Part shown: one piece after another, positions 1 through 6,565 of the stretch
How positions within the stretch are numbered: the first letter of the stretch is position 1
Layout of the letters: every line of letters starts with the position of its first letter
NCBI GenBank assembly: GCA_047637855.1
Contig: JBLJBF010000255.1
Location: 1 to 8,750 of the forward strand
Direction of reading: 5' to 3'
From: Pseudoflavonifractor sp047637855
GTDB taxonomy: Bacteria; Bacillota; Clostridia; Oscillospirales; Oscillospiraceae
Length of the DNA stretch: 8,750 bases
Position numbers and translations under genes: made by a program
Notes under the pieces: generated by a model
Told to the model about the DNA's origin: nothing
The model's database searches: none
Seen by the model: only the letters and a program-made list of their open reading frames with translations

Positions 1-68
1 TTAGCGTTTTCTGACAACCTTGCCCGACAGCCTGCTCCTATCCTCTACCCTGTAAGGAGTGACCCGAA

Positions 69-3000
69 ATGCCATTCAAAAAGCGTCTCGCTTCCCTGCT
101 GGTCCTTTTGACCCTCTCGTTCTCGCTTCTGCCCGCGGGCCTGACCGCCGCGGCGGACGAGACGCCGGACGGGCCCGCCTTCGACGGCTACATCGTGCGC
201 CTGAAGCACGCCGCCCCGGCGCGCATGGCAGCCCTGGACGCGGACGCCATAGAGGGCTTTACGCCCATCCCCTACCTTGAGGACTCCTACCTTTGCCAAA
301 CCGCCGATGAAGTGCTGGACGCGGTAAATACGGGCCTCGTCGCCCGGGTGGAGCCCAACTATATCCTCGAGCTGCTGGACATGCCGGACGCCCCCACCTA
401 CGGGAATCAATGGGCGCTCGGTGCGGCGGGTATCGGCTATGAGGCTTTGTATGCTTCGGGACTGGACGGCACGGGCGTGACCGTCGCGGTCATCGACTCG
501 GGCCTGCGAAGCAGCCATGAAGCCCTTGCGGGCGCGAGCATCTCCCCCGGCAGCCGCAATTTCCTCGGCGACGGGAGCGAGGCGGTGCTGGCCGCCTACA
601 CCCGCGACCAGACCGGGCACGGCACCTTTGTCTCCGGCGTCATCGCCGCGCAGAGAAGCAGCGGCACAGGCATTGCGGGCATTGCGGACGGCGTAAATCT
701 TCTCGTTCTTCGCTGCTTCTCCAAAACGGGAAGCACCTCCTATCCCTATGATACCGCCTACGACAGCGGCAGCGGCACCGTCGCAAACGTCAGTTCCGCA
801 ATTCGTTACGCCGTGGAGCAGGGTGCAGACGTGATCAACATGAGCTTCGGCGGCACGGGCCCCGAGCTTGCGGCCTCCGCCCTCGCGGACGCCGTACAGG
901 ACGCGGCGGACGCGGGCGTCATCCTCACCGCCGCGGCGGGCAATCTGGGCGGCACCGCCTACTACTGGCCCTCCTCCTTTGATTCGGTTGTGAGCGTGGG
1001 CAGCTATGGCCCGGACGGAAACATCTCCCCCTTCTCCCAGCACAACGACCGGGTGGATGTGTCCGCACCCGGCGACAATGTGCTGGGCATCGACGCGTCG
1101 GGGGATCGCAGCTATAAGAACGGGCAGGGAACCTCCTTCTCCGCGCCCGTCGCAGCGGCGCTCGCCGCCATTGTGCGCCAGCAGAACAACCAGATTGATT
1201 CCAAAGCCTTCCACTCTCTCCTGCCTGCGCTGTGCGAGGACGCGGGCACGAGCGGGCGGGATCCCTTCTTTGGCTATGGCAAGCTCAAGGCGGCCCTCAT
1301 GCTCGGCGCGCTGAGCGCCCCGCACGCCATTGTCTATCATCTGAACGGCGGTGAGAACCCTGCCGATGCGCCGGTAAGCTTCCCCATCGGGCGGGAGGAA
1401 ACTGTCATCTTACCCACCCCGACCAAGGCGGATTCAGCCTTCGAGGGCTGGTACGACAACCCCTCATTTACGGGCGGCGCGGTCACACAAGTGCCGATGG
1501 ATGCGGTGAAACAGGTGGAATACTGGGCAAAGTGGACGGACAGGCCCGCCCCGGCGGCCCCGGTGTGCATACTCCCCACAGCGACCCCCACCGGGAGCGG
1601 GGGGTTTGCCCCCGCCTCCCTTGACGGACAGACAGCGGTACTGCCTTTTGAATCCGAGCCGATCTCCGTCTCATCTCTCTTTGACGGCACTGTCACCGAG
1701 CTGACCTATGAGAACTTCACCGGCATGGATCCGCTCACGCTGACCTATAGCAGCGGCGCGAACACCGTCTCCTTCTCCTACACGCCCCTTATCGCGGATG
1801 CGGCGCGACCTGCCCCGTCCTTCTCTCTCTATGCCTGGAACGGCGTCTCGAAATCGGCAGAGGGTGTGCATGTCCTGTTTCCTGCCGCCGTCGGCCCCCT
1901 CCCGCCCAGCGACTCCGCCTTGACCGCCCTGTCGGGCACGCGGATGCGTGGTACGGGCGACTATGCCATCGGCGTGACCCTCTACGGCAACGGGCTTGAC
2001 TTGCTCTCGCTGGACGGCAATCCCCTGCGTCCCGGCACAGGCTACACCCTCGGAGACTCCACCATCGACGGGCAGTCTGTCGTCGTCACCGCCGCTGTGC
2101 TGGACGCGTTGGACGCGGGCGCACATGCGCTGACCTTTGCCTTCTCGCGCGGACGGACGGAGGCGGCGCGGACGGGCAGCTATACCCTGACTGTCTCCAC
2201 CGGCTACAGCGTCACCTTTCTGAAGGACGGCGCGCAGCACAAAAAGCTCGAAAATATCGCGCCCGGTTCGACCGTCACCCCCCCCGCCGACCCCACCAAA
2301 ACCAACTATGTCTTCCAGGGCTGGTACACCGGGCGAACCGGCACGGGCACCCGCTTCACCGCGCTGACCGCCATCAACGCCGACCTCATCGTGTACGCCC
2401 ACTTCACCGAAGACAGCGGTGGCGGCGGCGGGGGCGGAGGAGGAGGTGCGCCCATGAGCGCACCTCCCGCGGCCGCCGATACCGGCGTCTACGCCAAGAG
2501 TGACGTGCAGGCAGCACTGAAAGCGGCCGGGGCGGACGAAGCCCCCACCTTTTCCGCTCCCAGAAACACGGCCTCCGTCACCGTCGAGGGCGGCGGACTT
2601 GCGCTCCTGACCGCGGCGGGCCGCGGCCTTGCGATGCAGGCGGCGGACGGCTCCCTCGCCCTCTCGGGCGCGGCGCTCGCCGGGCTGAACCCCTCCTCCG
2701 ACGCGCTGACCCTCTCCCTCGCGCGCACTAAGCCAGACAGCGCCCTGCTTGCGGGCGCGGGCGCACAGAATGCCGCCTTCGACCTCGCCTTCGAGGCGGC
2801 GGTGTGGCGCGGGAACACGCAGGTGAGAGCGTTTGCGGGCGCGCTCACACTGACCCTTGACGTGGGCGCGGTAAACGCGGGATGCGCCATGCGCATTCTT
2901 CAGCTTCATAAAAACGCCGGCGGCGGCTATGAACCCATCGTCCACACCGCCGTGGCAGACAAAAACGGGCTTCTGCCCCTCACTTTAGACCGCCTGTCCG

Positions 3001-3569
3001 TCTTCCTCGTGGAGGGCATCTCCTTTAAAGATGTGTCCAAATCGGACTGGTTCTACGACGCGGTGCAGAGCGCCGTGGCGAGCGGCCTGTTTTCCGGCGT
3101 GAGCCGCACCCGCTTCGCGCCGGATACCCCCATGACCCGCGCGATGCTTGTAGCCGTGCTGTGGCGGCTTTCGGGCAGGCCACAGGCGGCGGCCGCCGCC
3201 AGCTTCACCGACACGGCGGCGGATAGCTACTACGCCGGGGCTCTGAACTGGGCCGTCGGGCAGGGCATCGCCGCCGGCTATGGCGACGGCCGCTTCGGCC
3301 CGGACGATCCCGTGACCCGAGAGCAGATGGTGAGCATGCTCTACAAGCTCGAGACTCTGACGAGCCTTGTGCCGCAGGGCAGCAGTATGCTGGACCGGCG
3401 CTTCTCCGACGCCGGTGAGATCAGCGCATGGGCGGCGGCGGCCTTCGGCTGGGCCGTCGATCGGGGCATCATCACCGGAGTAAGTGACACAATTCTCGCT
3501 CCGAAGTCCACGACCACCCGCGCGCAGGCCGCCGCCATCCTCGTCCGCTGCCGTACGCCGGTGGACTGA
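69..3569 (+). CDS. Secreted, SLH-anchored subtilisin-like (S8) serine protease with InlB-type repeats
   Basis: Predicted exported endopeptidase of 1166 aa held on the cell wall. Residues 1-28 form a signal peptide (KKR, hydrophobic stretch, then LTAAADE). Residues 39-105 resemble an I9-type propeptide (YIVRLK start, VARVEPNY end). The S8 domain (about 115-412) has a full catalytic set: Asp143 in VIDSG, His184 in TGHGT, oxyanion Asn292 in AAGN and Ser356 in GTSFSAP. A stalk follows: InlB/Listeria-Bacteroides-like repeats at about 421-490 and 713-780 (GWY motifs), an X2/Ig-like segment at about 615-710, Gly784-793, and an unnamed beta-rich domain at about 804-982. Three SLH modules (about 985-1035, 1045-1095, 1110-1162) should bind pyruvylated wall polymer. 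Start: AAGGAG at 54-59 lies 9 nt before the ATG. It appears monocistronic, ending at a hairpin. Family is certain; substrate is unknown (nutrition, surface processing and adhesion are all possible). Confidence 0.95.
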   Translation: MPFKKRLASLLVLLTLSFSLLPAGLTAAADETPDGPAFDGYIVRLKHAAPARMAALDADAIEGFTPIPYLEDSYLCQTADEVLDAVNTGLVARVEPNYILELLDMPDAPTYGNQWALGAAGIGYEALYASGLDGTGVTVAVIDSGLRSSHEALAGASISPGSRNFLGDGSEAVLAAYTRDQTGHGTFVSGVIAAQRSSGTGIAGIADGVNLLVLRCFSKTGSTSYPYDTAYDSGSGTVANVSSAIRYAVEQGADVINMSFGGTGPELAASALADAVQDAADAGVILTAAAGNLGGTAYYWPSSFDSVVSVGSYGPDGNISPFSQHNDRVDVSAPGDNVLGIDASGDRSYKNGQGTSFSAPVAAALAAIVRQQNNQIDSKAFHSLLPALCEDAGTSGRDPFFGYGKLKAALMLGALSAPHAIVYHLNGGENPADAPVSFPIGREETVILPTPTKADSAFEGWYDNPSFTGGAVTQVPMDAVKQVEYWAKWTDRPAPAAPVCILPTATPTGSGGFAPASLDGQTAVLPFESEPISVSSLFDGTVTELTYENFTGMDPLTLTYSSGANTVSFSYTPLIADAARPAPSFSLYAWNGVSKSAEGVHVLFPAAVGPLPPSDSALTALSGTRMRGTGDYAIGVTLYGNGLDLLSLDGNPLRPGTGYTLGDSTIDGQSVVVTAAVLDALDAGAHALTFAFSRGRTEAARTGSYTLTVSTGYSVTFLKDGAQHKKLENIAPGSTVTPPADPTKTNYVFQGWYTGRTGTGTRFTALTAINADLIVYAHFTEDSGGGGGGGGGGAPMSAPPAAADTGVYAKSDVQAALKAAGADEAPTFSAPRNTASVTVEGGGLALLTAAGRGLAMQAADGSLALSGAALAGLNPSSDALTLSLARTKPDSALLAGAGAQNAAFDLAFEAAVWRGNTQVRAFAGALTLTLDVGAVNAGCAMRILQLHKNAGGGYEPIVHTAVADKNGLLPLTLDRLSVFLVEGISFKDVSKSDWFYDAVQSAVASGLFSGVSRTRFAPDTPMTRAMLVAVLWRLSGRPQAAAAASFTDTAADSYYAGALNWAVGQGIAAGYGDGRFGPDDPVTREQMVSMLYKLETLTSLVPQGSSMLDRRFSDAGEISAWAAAAFGWAVDRGIITGVSDTILAPKSTTTRAQAAAILVRCRTPVD
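2418..2447 (+). repeat. In-frame (GGN)10 poly-glycine linker tract
   Basis: Ten consecutive glycine codons (residues 784-793) separate the second InlB-like repeat from the unnamed domain before the SLH modules. Four synonymous codons are mixed (GGT, GGC, GGG, GGA), so this is a selected flexible linker rather than a pure microsatellite. Glycine-only linkers upstream of SLH regions are common in Oscillospiraceae surface proteins, by general recollection. Confidence 0.85.
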
Positions 3570-3612
3570 TACGCCTTTCCAAAGCAGGAGGTTCTGAACC
3601 GCGCCAAAAAAG

Positions 3613-3657
3613 ACCCGGAGATTACCGATTATTACGGTAAGCTCCGGGTTGCTTTTT
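3613..3657 (+). terminator. Rho-independent terminator of the protease gene, probably bidirectional
   Basis: Positions 3613-3627 pair with 3635-3649 as a 15-bp GC-rich stem with a single A-G mismatch (3621/3641) around a 7-nt ATTATTA loop. On the plus strand TTGCTTTTT follows, 44 nt after the protease stop codon. On the minus strand the same stem is followed by six U (A-run 3606-3611), so it can also stop transcripts coming from the tRNA side. It sits where the two convergent transcription units meet. Confidence 0.9.
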
Positions 3658-3660
3658 CTG

Positions 3661-3722
3661 TGTAAATTCTGTGTCGGTAGACCGGGTGTAATAGGGCGTA
3701 TTGGGGATTAATAGATTAATAT
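3661..3722. other. Short AT-richer spacer between convergent terminators
   Basis: This spacer lies between the bidirectional protease terminator and the tRNA terminator. I see no open frame with a ribosome binding site, no strong hairpin and no repeat. It is clearly lower in GC than the neighbouring genes, as expected for non-coding sequence. Confidence 0.5.
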
Positions 3723-3780
3723 AAAAAAGGCCGTAACCCCTTGCAATCACTAGTTTTTCTAGCAATTACAAGGGGTTACG
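3723..3780 (-). terminator. Strong rho-independent terminator of the tRNA-Ser pair
   Basis: On the minus strand, 3780-3759 pairs with 3753-3732 as an uninterrupted 22-bp RNA stem (19 Watson-Crick pairs and 3 G-U wobbles) with a five-A loop. Three nucleotides later comes a run of six U (A-run 3723-3728). It starts 2 nt beyond the CCA end of tRNA-Ser(GCU), so it marks the 3' end of the tRNA transcript. The stem is unusually long for an intrinsic terminator. Confidence 0.93.
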
Positions 3781-3782
3781 CC

Positions 3783-3874
3783 TGGCGCGGAAGGAGGGAT
3801 TTGAACCCTCGCACGGGTATTAGCCGCCTACTCCCTTAGCAGGGGAGCCCCTTTGGCCACTTGGGTACTTCCGC
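3783..3874 (-). tRNA. tRNA-Ser (anticodon GCU)
   Basis: Class II tRNA of 92 nt with an encoded CCA. The 7-bp acceptor stem is GCGGAAG/CTTCCGC with discriminator G. The anticodon stem CTCCC/GGGAG encloses the loop CTGCTAA, giving anticodon GCU (plus-strand 3838-3840), which reads AGC/AGU serine codons. The T arm is GAGGG-TTCAAAT-CCCTC. A 20-nt variable region able to form an extra stem fits serine tRNAs. It is second in a tandem pair, 45 nt downstream of tRNA-Ser(UGA), and is followed directly by a strong terminator. Confidence 0.97.
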
Positions 3875-3919
3875 GTGTCAAAAACTGATAGAACCTATTC
3901 ACTTCGTGCAAAAAATAAA

Positions 3920-4006
3920 TGGCGGAGAGAGTGGGATTCGAACCCACGGCTCTTGCGAGTCACCGGTTTTCAAGACCGGCTCCTTAAACCACTCGGACAT
4001 CTCTCC
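3920..4006 (-). tRNA. tRNA-Ser (anticodon UGA)
   Basis: Class II tRNA of 87 nt with an encoded CCA. The acceptor is GGAGAGA/TCTCTCC with discriminator G. The anticodon arm CCGGT-CTTGAAA-ACCGG gives anticodon UGA (plus-strand 3970-3972), which reads UCA and, by wobble, other UCN codons. The T arm is GTGGG-TTCGAAT-CCCAC and the variable region is long. It is first in the tandem pair; the promoter -10 element ends about 30 nt upstream of its 5' end. Confidence 0.97.
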
Positions 4007-4036
4007 ACGTCCGAACTCCAACCAAATGCGAAGGTT

Positions 4037-4065
4037 ATAATACCATATTCCACCTTGCTTGTCAA
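4037..4065 (-). promoter_or_regulatory. Near-consensus sigma-A promoter of the tRNA-Ser pair
   Basis: On the minus strand a perfect TTGACA (4065-4060) is followed after exactly 17 nt by TATTAT (4042-4037). Transcription should start near 4030 and give a leader of about 24 nt before tRNA-Ser(UGA). The match to consensus fits a strong constitutive stable-RNA promoter. It lies between the end of the kinase gene and the tRNAs, so tRNA synthesis need not depend on the upstream operon. Confidence 0.9.
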
Positions 4066-4099
4066 GGCAGAATTCGCAAGAAAGCGCTGAGAACCCCTT

Positions 4100-4999
4100 T
4101 TATATTTTCCAGCGCACCGACAAGGTAAAGAGTCCACCCTCCAGGACGGCCTCGGCCCGGCCCTCCATCTGCTCGGCCAGAGCCTTGACAATGGCGAGCC
4201 CCAGACCGGCGTTCTGGTCTGTGCGGTTCCTGTCCGAGGTAAAGGAGCGGTCGAAGACATGCCCTACGATCTCCTCCGTCAGCCCCTCCGCGCCGTTTTG
4301 AAAGGCTGTGACCACCTCGCTCCCCTCCCGATAGGCTCGGATGGAGAGCGTCCCCCGCCCGTGATCCAGGGCGTTGCGGATGAGATTGGTAAAGATACGC
4401 AGGGCGGCCGAGGAATCCCCCCACACAAGGGGGAGCCCCTCGGCCAAGTCCACCTGCACAGCCAGTCCCGAGTCAATCAGGTCGTTATAAAAGGAGGCCG
4501 CCAGCTCGCTGAGAACCGCCCCCAGGTCAATTTTTTCCCGCACCAGAGGGTACTCTCCCCCATCCAGGCGGGACAGGTCGTAAAAGCTGGTGATGAGTCC
4601 CTGGAGGGCCTTTGCCCGGCTCTCCACAATGCCCAGATACTCCAGCCGCTCCTCCGCGCTCAGGGTCTCCCCCTCCAGGAGCTGGAGATAGCCCAGAATG
4701 GAGGTGAGGGGGGTTCGCAGGTCGTGGGAGGCGTTCGCGATCTGGCGGCGGAGGGCGGTCTCCCGGCGGCGGAAGCTGGCCTCGTCGGCGGTGCGCAGCG
4801 CCAAAAGGCCATTGATGGCGGCAATCAGCTCCTCGGCCGAGGAATTGGGCACGGCAAGGCGCAACTTCCCCGCGCTGCCCGCCGCACCGGCCTCCTTAAG
4901 CTGCCAGGCCGCGTCTCGGATAGCTCGCTCCGCCGTGTAGACCCGCAGGGCCAAGCCCAGAGCGATCAGCCCGAATACCACCGCGAGCACCGCCGCCAT
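4100..4999 (-). CDS. Short sensor histidine kinase of the peptide-resistance operon (CprK/LanK-like)
   Basis: 299-aa membrane kinase that presumably phosphorylates the regulator encoded at 7588-8283. One hydrophobic segment (about residues 2-20) is followed by a cytoplasmic linker; there is no extracellular loop and no PAS domain. The DHp H-box is SHDLRTPLTSILGYLQLL with phospho-acceptor His92. The ATP-binding domain has an N-box with NLIRNALDHG (205-214), an F-box-like VFDRSFTSD, and a G2 box NAGLGLAIVK (263-272). The G1 box is degenerate (FQNGAEG near 233-239), with Asn in place of the usual Asp. GGGAGGGG lies 5 nt before the ATG, and the gene begins 12 nt after the second permease, so it is the last protein gene of the operon. 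No convincing terminator separates it from the tRNA promoter. Kinase identity is secure; the signal is inferred to be a membrane-active peptide or transporter activity. Confidence 0.93.
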   Translation of the reverse strand: MAAVLAVVFGLIALGLALRVYTAERAIRDAAWQLKEAGAAGSAGKLRLAVPNSSAEELIAAINGLLALRTADEASFRRRETALRRQIANASHDLRTPLTSILGYLQLLEGETLSAEERLEYLGIVESRAKALQGLITSFYDLSRLDGGEYPLVREKIDLGAVLSELAASFYNDLIDSGLAVQVDLAEGLPLVWGDSSAALRIFTNLIRNALDHGRGTLSIRAYREGSEVVTAFQNGAEGLTEEIVGHVFDRSFTSDRNRTDQNAGLGLAIVKALAEQMEGRAEAVLEGGLFTLSVRWKI

Positions 5000-5011
5000 C
5001 TTTTCCCCTCC

Positions 5012-5785
5012 CTACTGAATATTCTGCCTGTAAAAGAACGCCAGCCCGATGGCGGTGGTGGCCACAAGCCAAGCCATCCCCACCAGCCAGGCCCGGGCCA
5101 GCAGCCCCGGCCCCGGACTGACCGACAGCCCGTCTATCAGCGGCCCGGATAGAACGCACCCGGAGAGGAACGGACCAAGGCCGAAGAGAGCGGGCCCGAC
5201 CTTTTCCTTATTGAGCAGCCGCAGCAGGCTTATAGCGGGCTCCGCCACAAGAAAATAGCCCAGATAGAGGGTATAGACCAGCGGGGTGCTCTTCACCGTG
5301 AACTGGAGCGCGTGGAACAGGCCCAGCGCCCCCAGCCACAGCGGCAGCGCGGTCAGCAGTCCAAGCCCCAGCTCCGTGGCCGCTTGGACCCAATCACCGC
5401 CCGGCTGGACACGGACAAAGACGCCGCCCAGAGCAAACCAGAGCAAGACCATCCCAGCGCAGAAGAAGGCGGCCAGCGTGGCCGAGGCCAGCAGTTTCCC
5501 CAGGTAGACACGCCCCCGCGGAATGCCGAAACAGACCTCGTTTTTCAGTGTTGCGTGCTTATACTGCTCAGAAAAGACGATGCCGGCAGGTACGACAAGA
5601 AGGAAAAGACCCGAAATCAGCAGATCCAGCAGGGCTTTCACCCAGTCCTCAAGGGACCAGCTCACGGCGGACACCAGCCGAATCAGGAAATAGGCGCCCT
5701 CCAGCCCGCCAAAAGTAAGGGCCACCGAAAACAGCACCCGCGGGCGGCTCCCCTTATACAGCTCGGCCTTCAGATAGTTGAGCAC
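5012..5785 (-). CDS. ABC-2 type permease, second of two (LanG/CprC-like)
   Basis: 257-aa integral membrane subunit of the exporter, predicted to pair with the permease at 5813-6565 and the ATPase at 6558-7481. About six hydrophobic segments are visible (near 18-38, 52-72, 97-122, 136-160, 168-190 and 228-251). A cytoplasmic loop FSEQYKHATLKNE followed by GIPRGRVYLGKL (about 71-98) is nearly the same in the neighbouring permease and probably contacts the ATPase. The start is GTG at 5785, with a G-rich AAGGGGGGGAG ending about 4 nt upstream. It follows the first permease by 27 nt and precedes the kinase by 12 nt. Two distinct permeases of about 250 residues with one ATPase is the LanFEG/CprABC arrangement. 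The exact substrate is not readable from the sequence. Confidence 0.9.
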   Translation of the reverse strand: MLNYLKAELYKGSRPRVLFSVALTFGGLEGAYFLIRLVSAVSWSLEDWVKALLDLLISGLFLLVVPAGIVFSEQYKHATLKNEVCFGIPRGRVYLGKLLASATLAAFFCAGMVLLWFALGGVFVRVQPGGDWVQAATELGLGLLTALPLWLGALGLFHALQFTVKSTPLVYTLYLGYFLVAEPAISLLRLLNKEKVGPALFGLGPFLSGCVLSGPLIDGLSVSPGPGLLARAWLVGMAWLVATTAIGLAFFYRQNIQ

Positions 5786-5812
5786 GGCGCTCCCCCCCTT
5801 TCCGCTGCCGCG

Positions 5813-6565
5813 TCAGTTGATCTCCCGGCTCCGCAGCGCCAGGATGCCCGCCGCGGTAGCGGCCAGGAACCAGGCCGCGCCCACCGCGCAGCCATAGCCC
5901 AGTGCAGCCCAGTCCCCGACGGCAGGCAGACGATCGTACGCGCCGATGAGGAGAAACCGCCTCACAGCGGCAAAGCCGGGGGATACGAAATAGGTCAGCA
6001 GCTTTAAAATCTGCGGGATACCCACCAGCACGCCCACCACGGCGAAGGATGCGGCAGTGGAGCTCTTGAGGGCAAAGAAGAAAAAGATCGTCAACGCCTG
6101 GGCTCCCAGCCAGAGGGGCAGCATAGCAAGGACTGCAAAGGCAGCTTCCTTTACAATCACTGCGTCAAGCGCGGGGTCGTGGGGCAGGAGCACCCAACAC
6201 AGGGCCAGGTAGAAACCCACCACAAGGACACAGGCGGCCAGGGCCACCGCGCAGGCCGTCACCAGCTTGCCCAGATAGATACGGACGCGGGGGAGGCCGT
6301 AGGACACCTCGTTTTTCAAGGTATTGAACTTGTACTGGTCGGAGAAGGCGATATCCCCGGTGACCAGCGTCACATAGAAGCCGAGCTCCAGCAGCGTGGC
6401 CATCAACCCCACGCCGGTGTAAAAACCAACGGTGTTGCCCCGGGAATTGGTGTATACCCAGGTGCCCACCAAAAAGGCCGCGCCCGCCAGCAGCGTGAGG
6501 AAAAAGCCGTAGGTATACTTGCGGTGAGTGACCTTGTAGAATTCCGCACGGAGATAGTTACCCAC
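5813..6565 (-). CDS. ABC-2 type permease, first of two (LanE/CprB-like)
   Basis: 250-aa membrane subunit of the antimicrobial-peptide-type exporter, with about six hydrophobic segments. The loop FSDQYKFNTLKNE then GLPRVRIYLGKL (about 74-101) and the N-terminus GNYLRAEFYK match the second permease, so the two are paralogues. I chose the GTG at 6565 rather than the GTG at 6574 (which would add 3 residues). The run GGGGG (6578-6574) is 8 nt before 6565 but abuts 6574, and the 6565 start aligns exactly with the initiator of the paralogue. With this start it overlaps the ATPase gene by 8 nt (GTGGGTAA), which suggests translational coupling. Family call is strong; the start is moderately sure. Confidence 0.9.
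   Translation of the reverse strand: MGNYLRAEFYKVTHRKYTYGFFLTLLAGAAFLVGTWVYTNSRGNTVGFYTGVGLMATLLELGFYVTLVTGDIAFSDQYKFNTLKNEVSYGLPRVRIYLGKLVTACAVALAACVLVVGFYLALCWVLLPHDPALDAVIVKEAAFAVLAMLPLWLGAQALTIFFFFALKSSTAASFAVVGVLVGIPQILKLLTYFVSPGFAAVRRFLLIGAYDRLPAVGDWAALGYGCAVGAAWFLAATAAGILALRSREIN

Noticed and set aside
1..68. Promoter of the protease gene
   Set aside because: Only the ribosome binding site (54-59) is clear; TATCCT has no -35 at usable spacing, and the upstream sequence is cut by the window edge.
45..1340. 431-codon open frame on the minus strand opposite the protease catalytic domain
   Set aside because: It mirrors a gene with clear S8 motifs. The product is Arg/Gly/Ala/Val-rich with no recognisable domain, as expected when GC-biased codons keep the opposite strand open.
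1671..2945. 424-codon open frame on the minus strand opposite the stalk region
   Set aside because: Low-complexity Gly/Arg/Ala composition, no motif and no credible ribosome binding site; it is a shadow of the real plus-strand gene.
3783..4006. tRNA-Ser genes as an integration site of a mobile element
   Set aside because: No integrase, no duplicated tRNA 3' end and no element-like genes are visible on either side.
4066..4099. Terminator directly after the kinase gene
   Set aside because: No stable stem followed by a U-run could be found on the minus strand in this stretch.
4259..5152. 297-codon plus-strand open frame across the kinase and second permease
   Set aside because: It runs across a real gene junction on the other strand and its Gln/Gly/Pro/Arg-rich product resembles nothing; the minus-strand kinase motifs are decisive.
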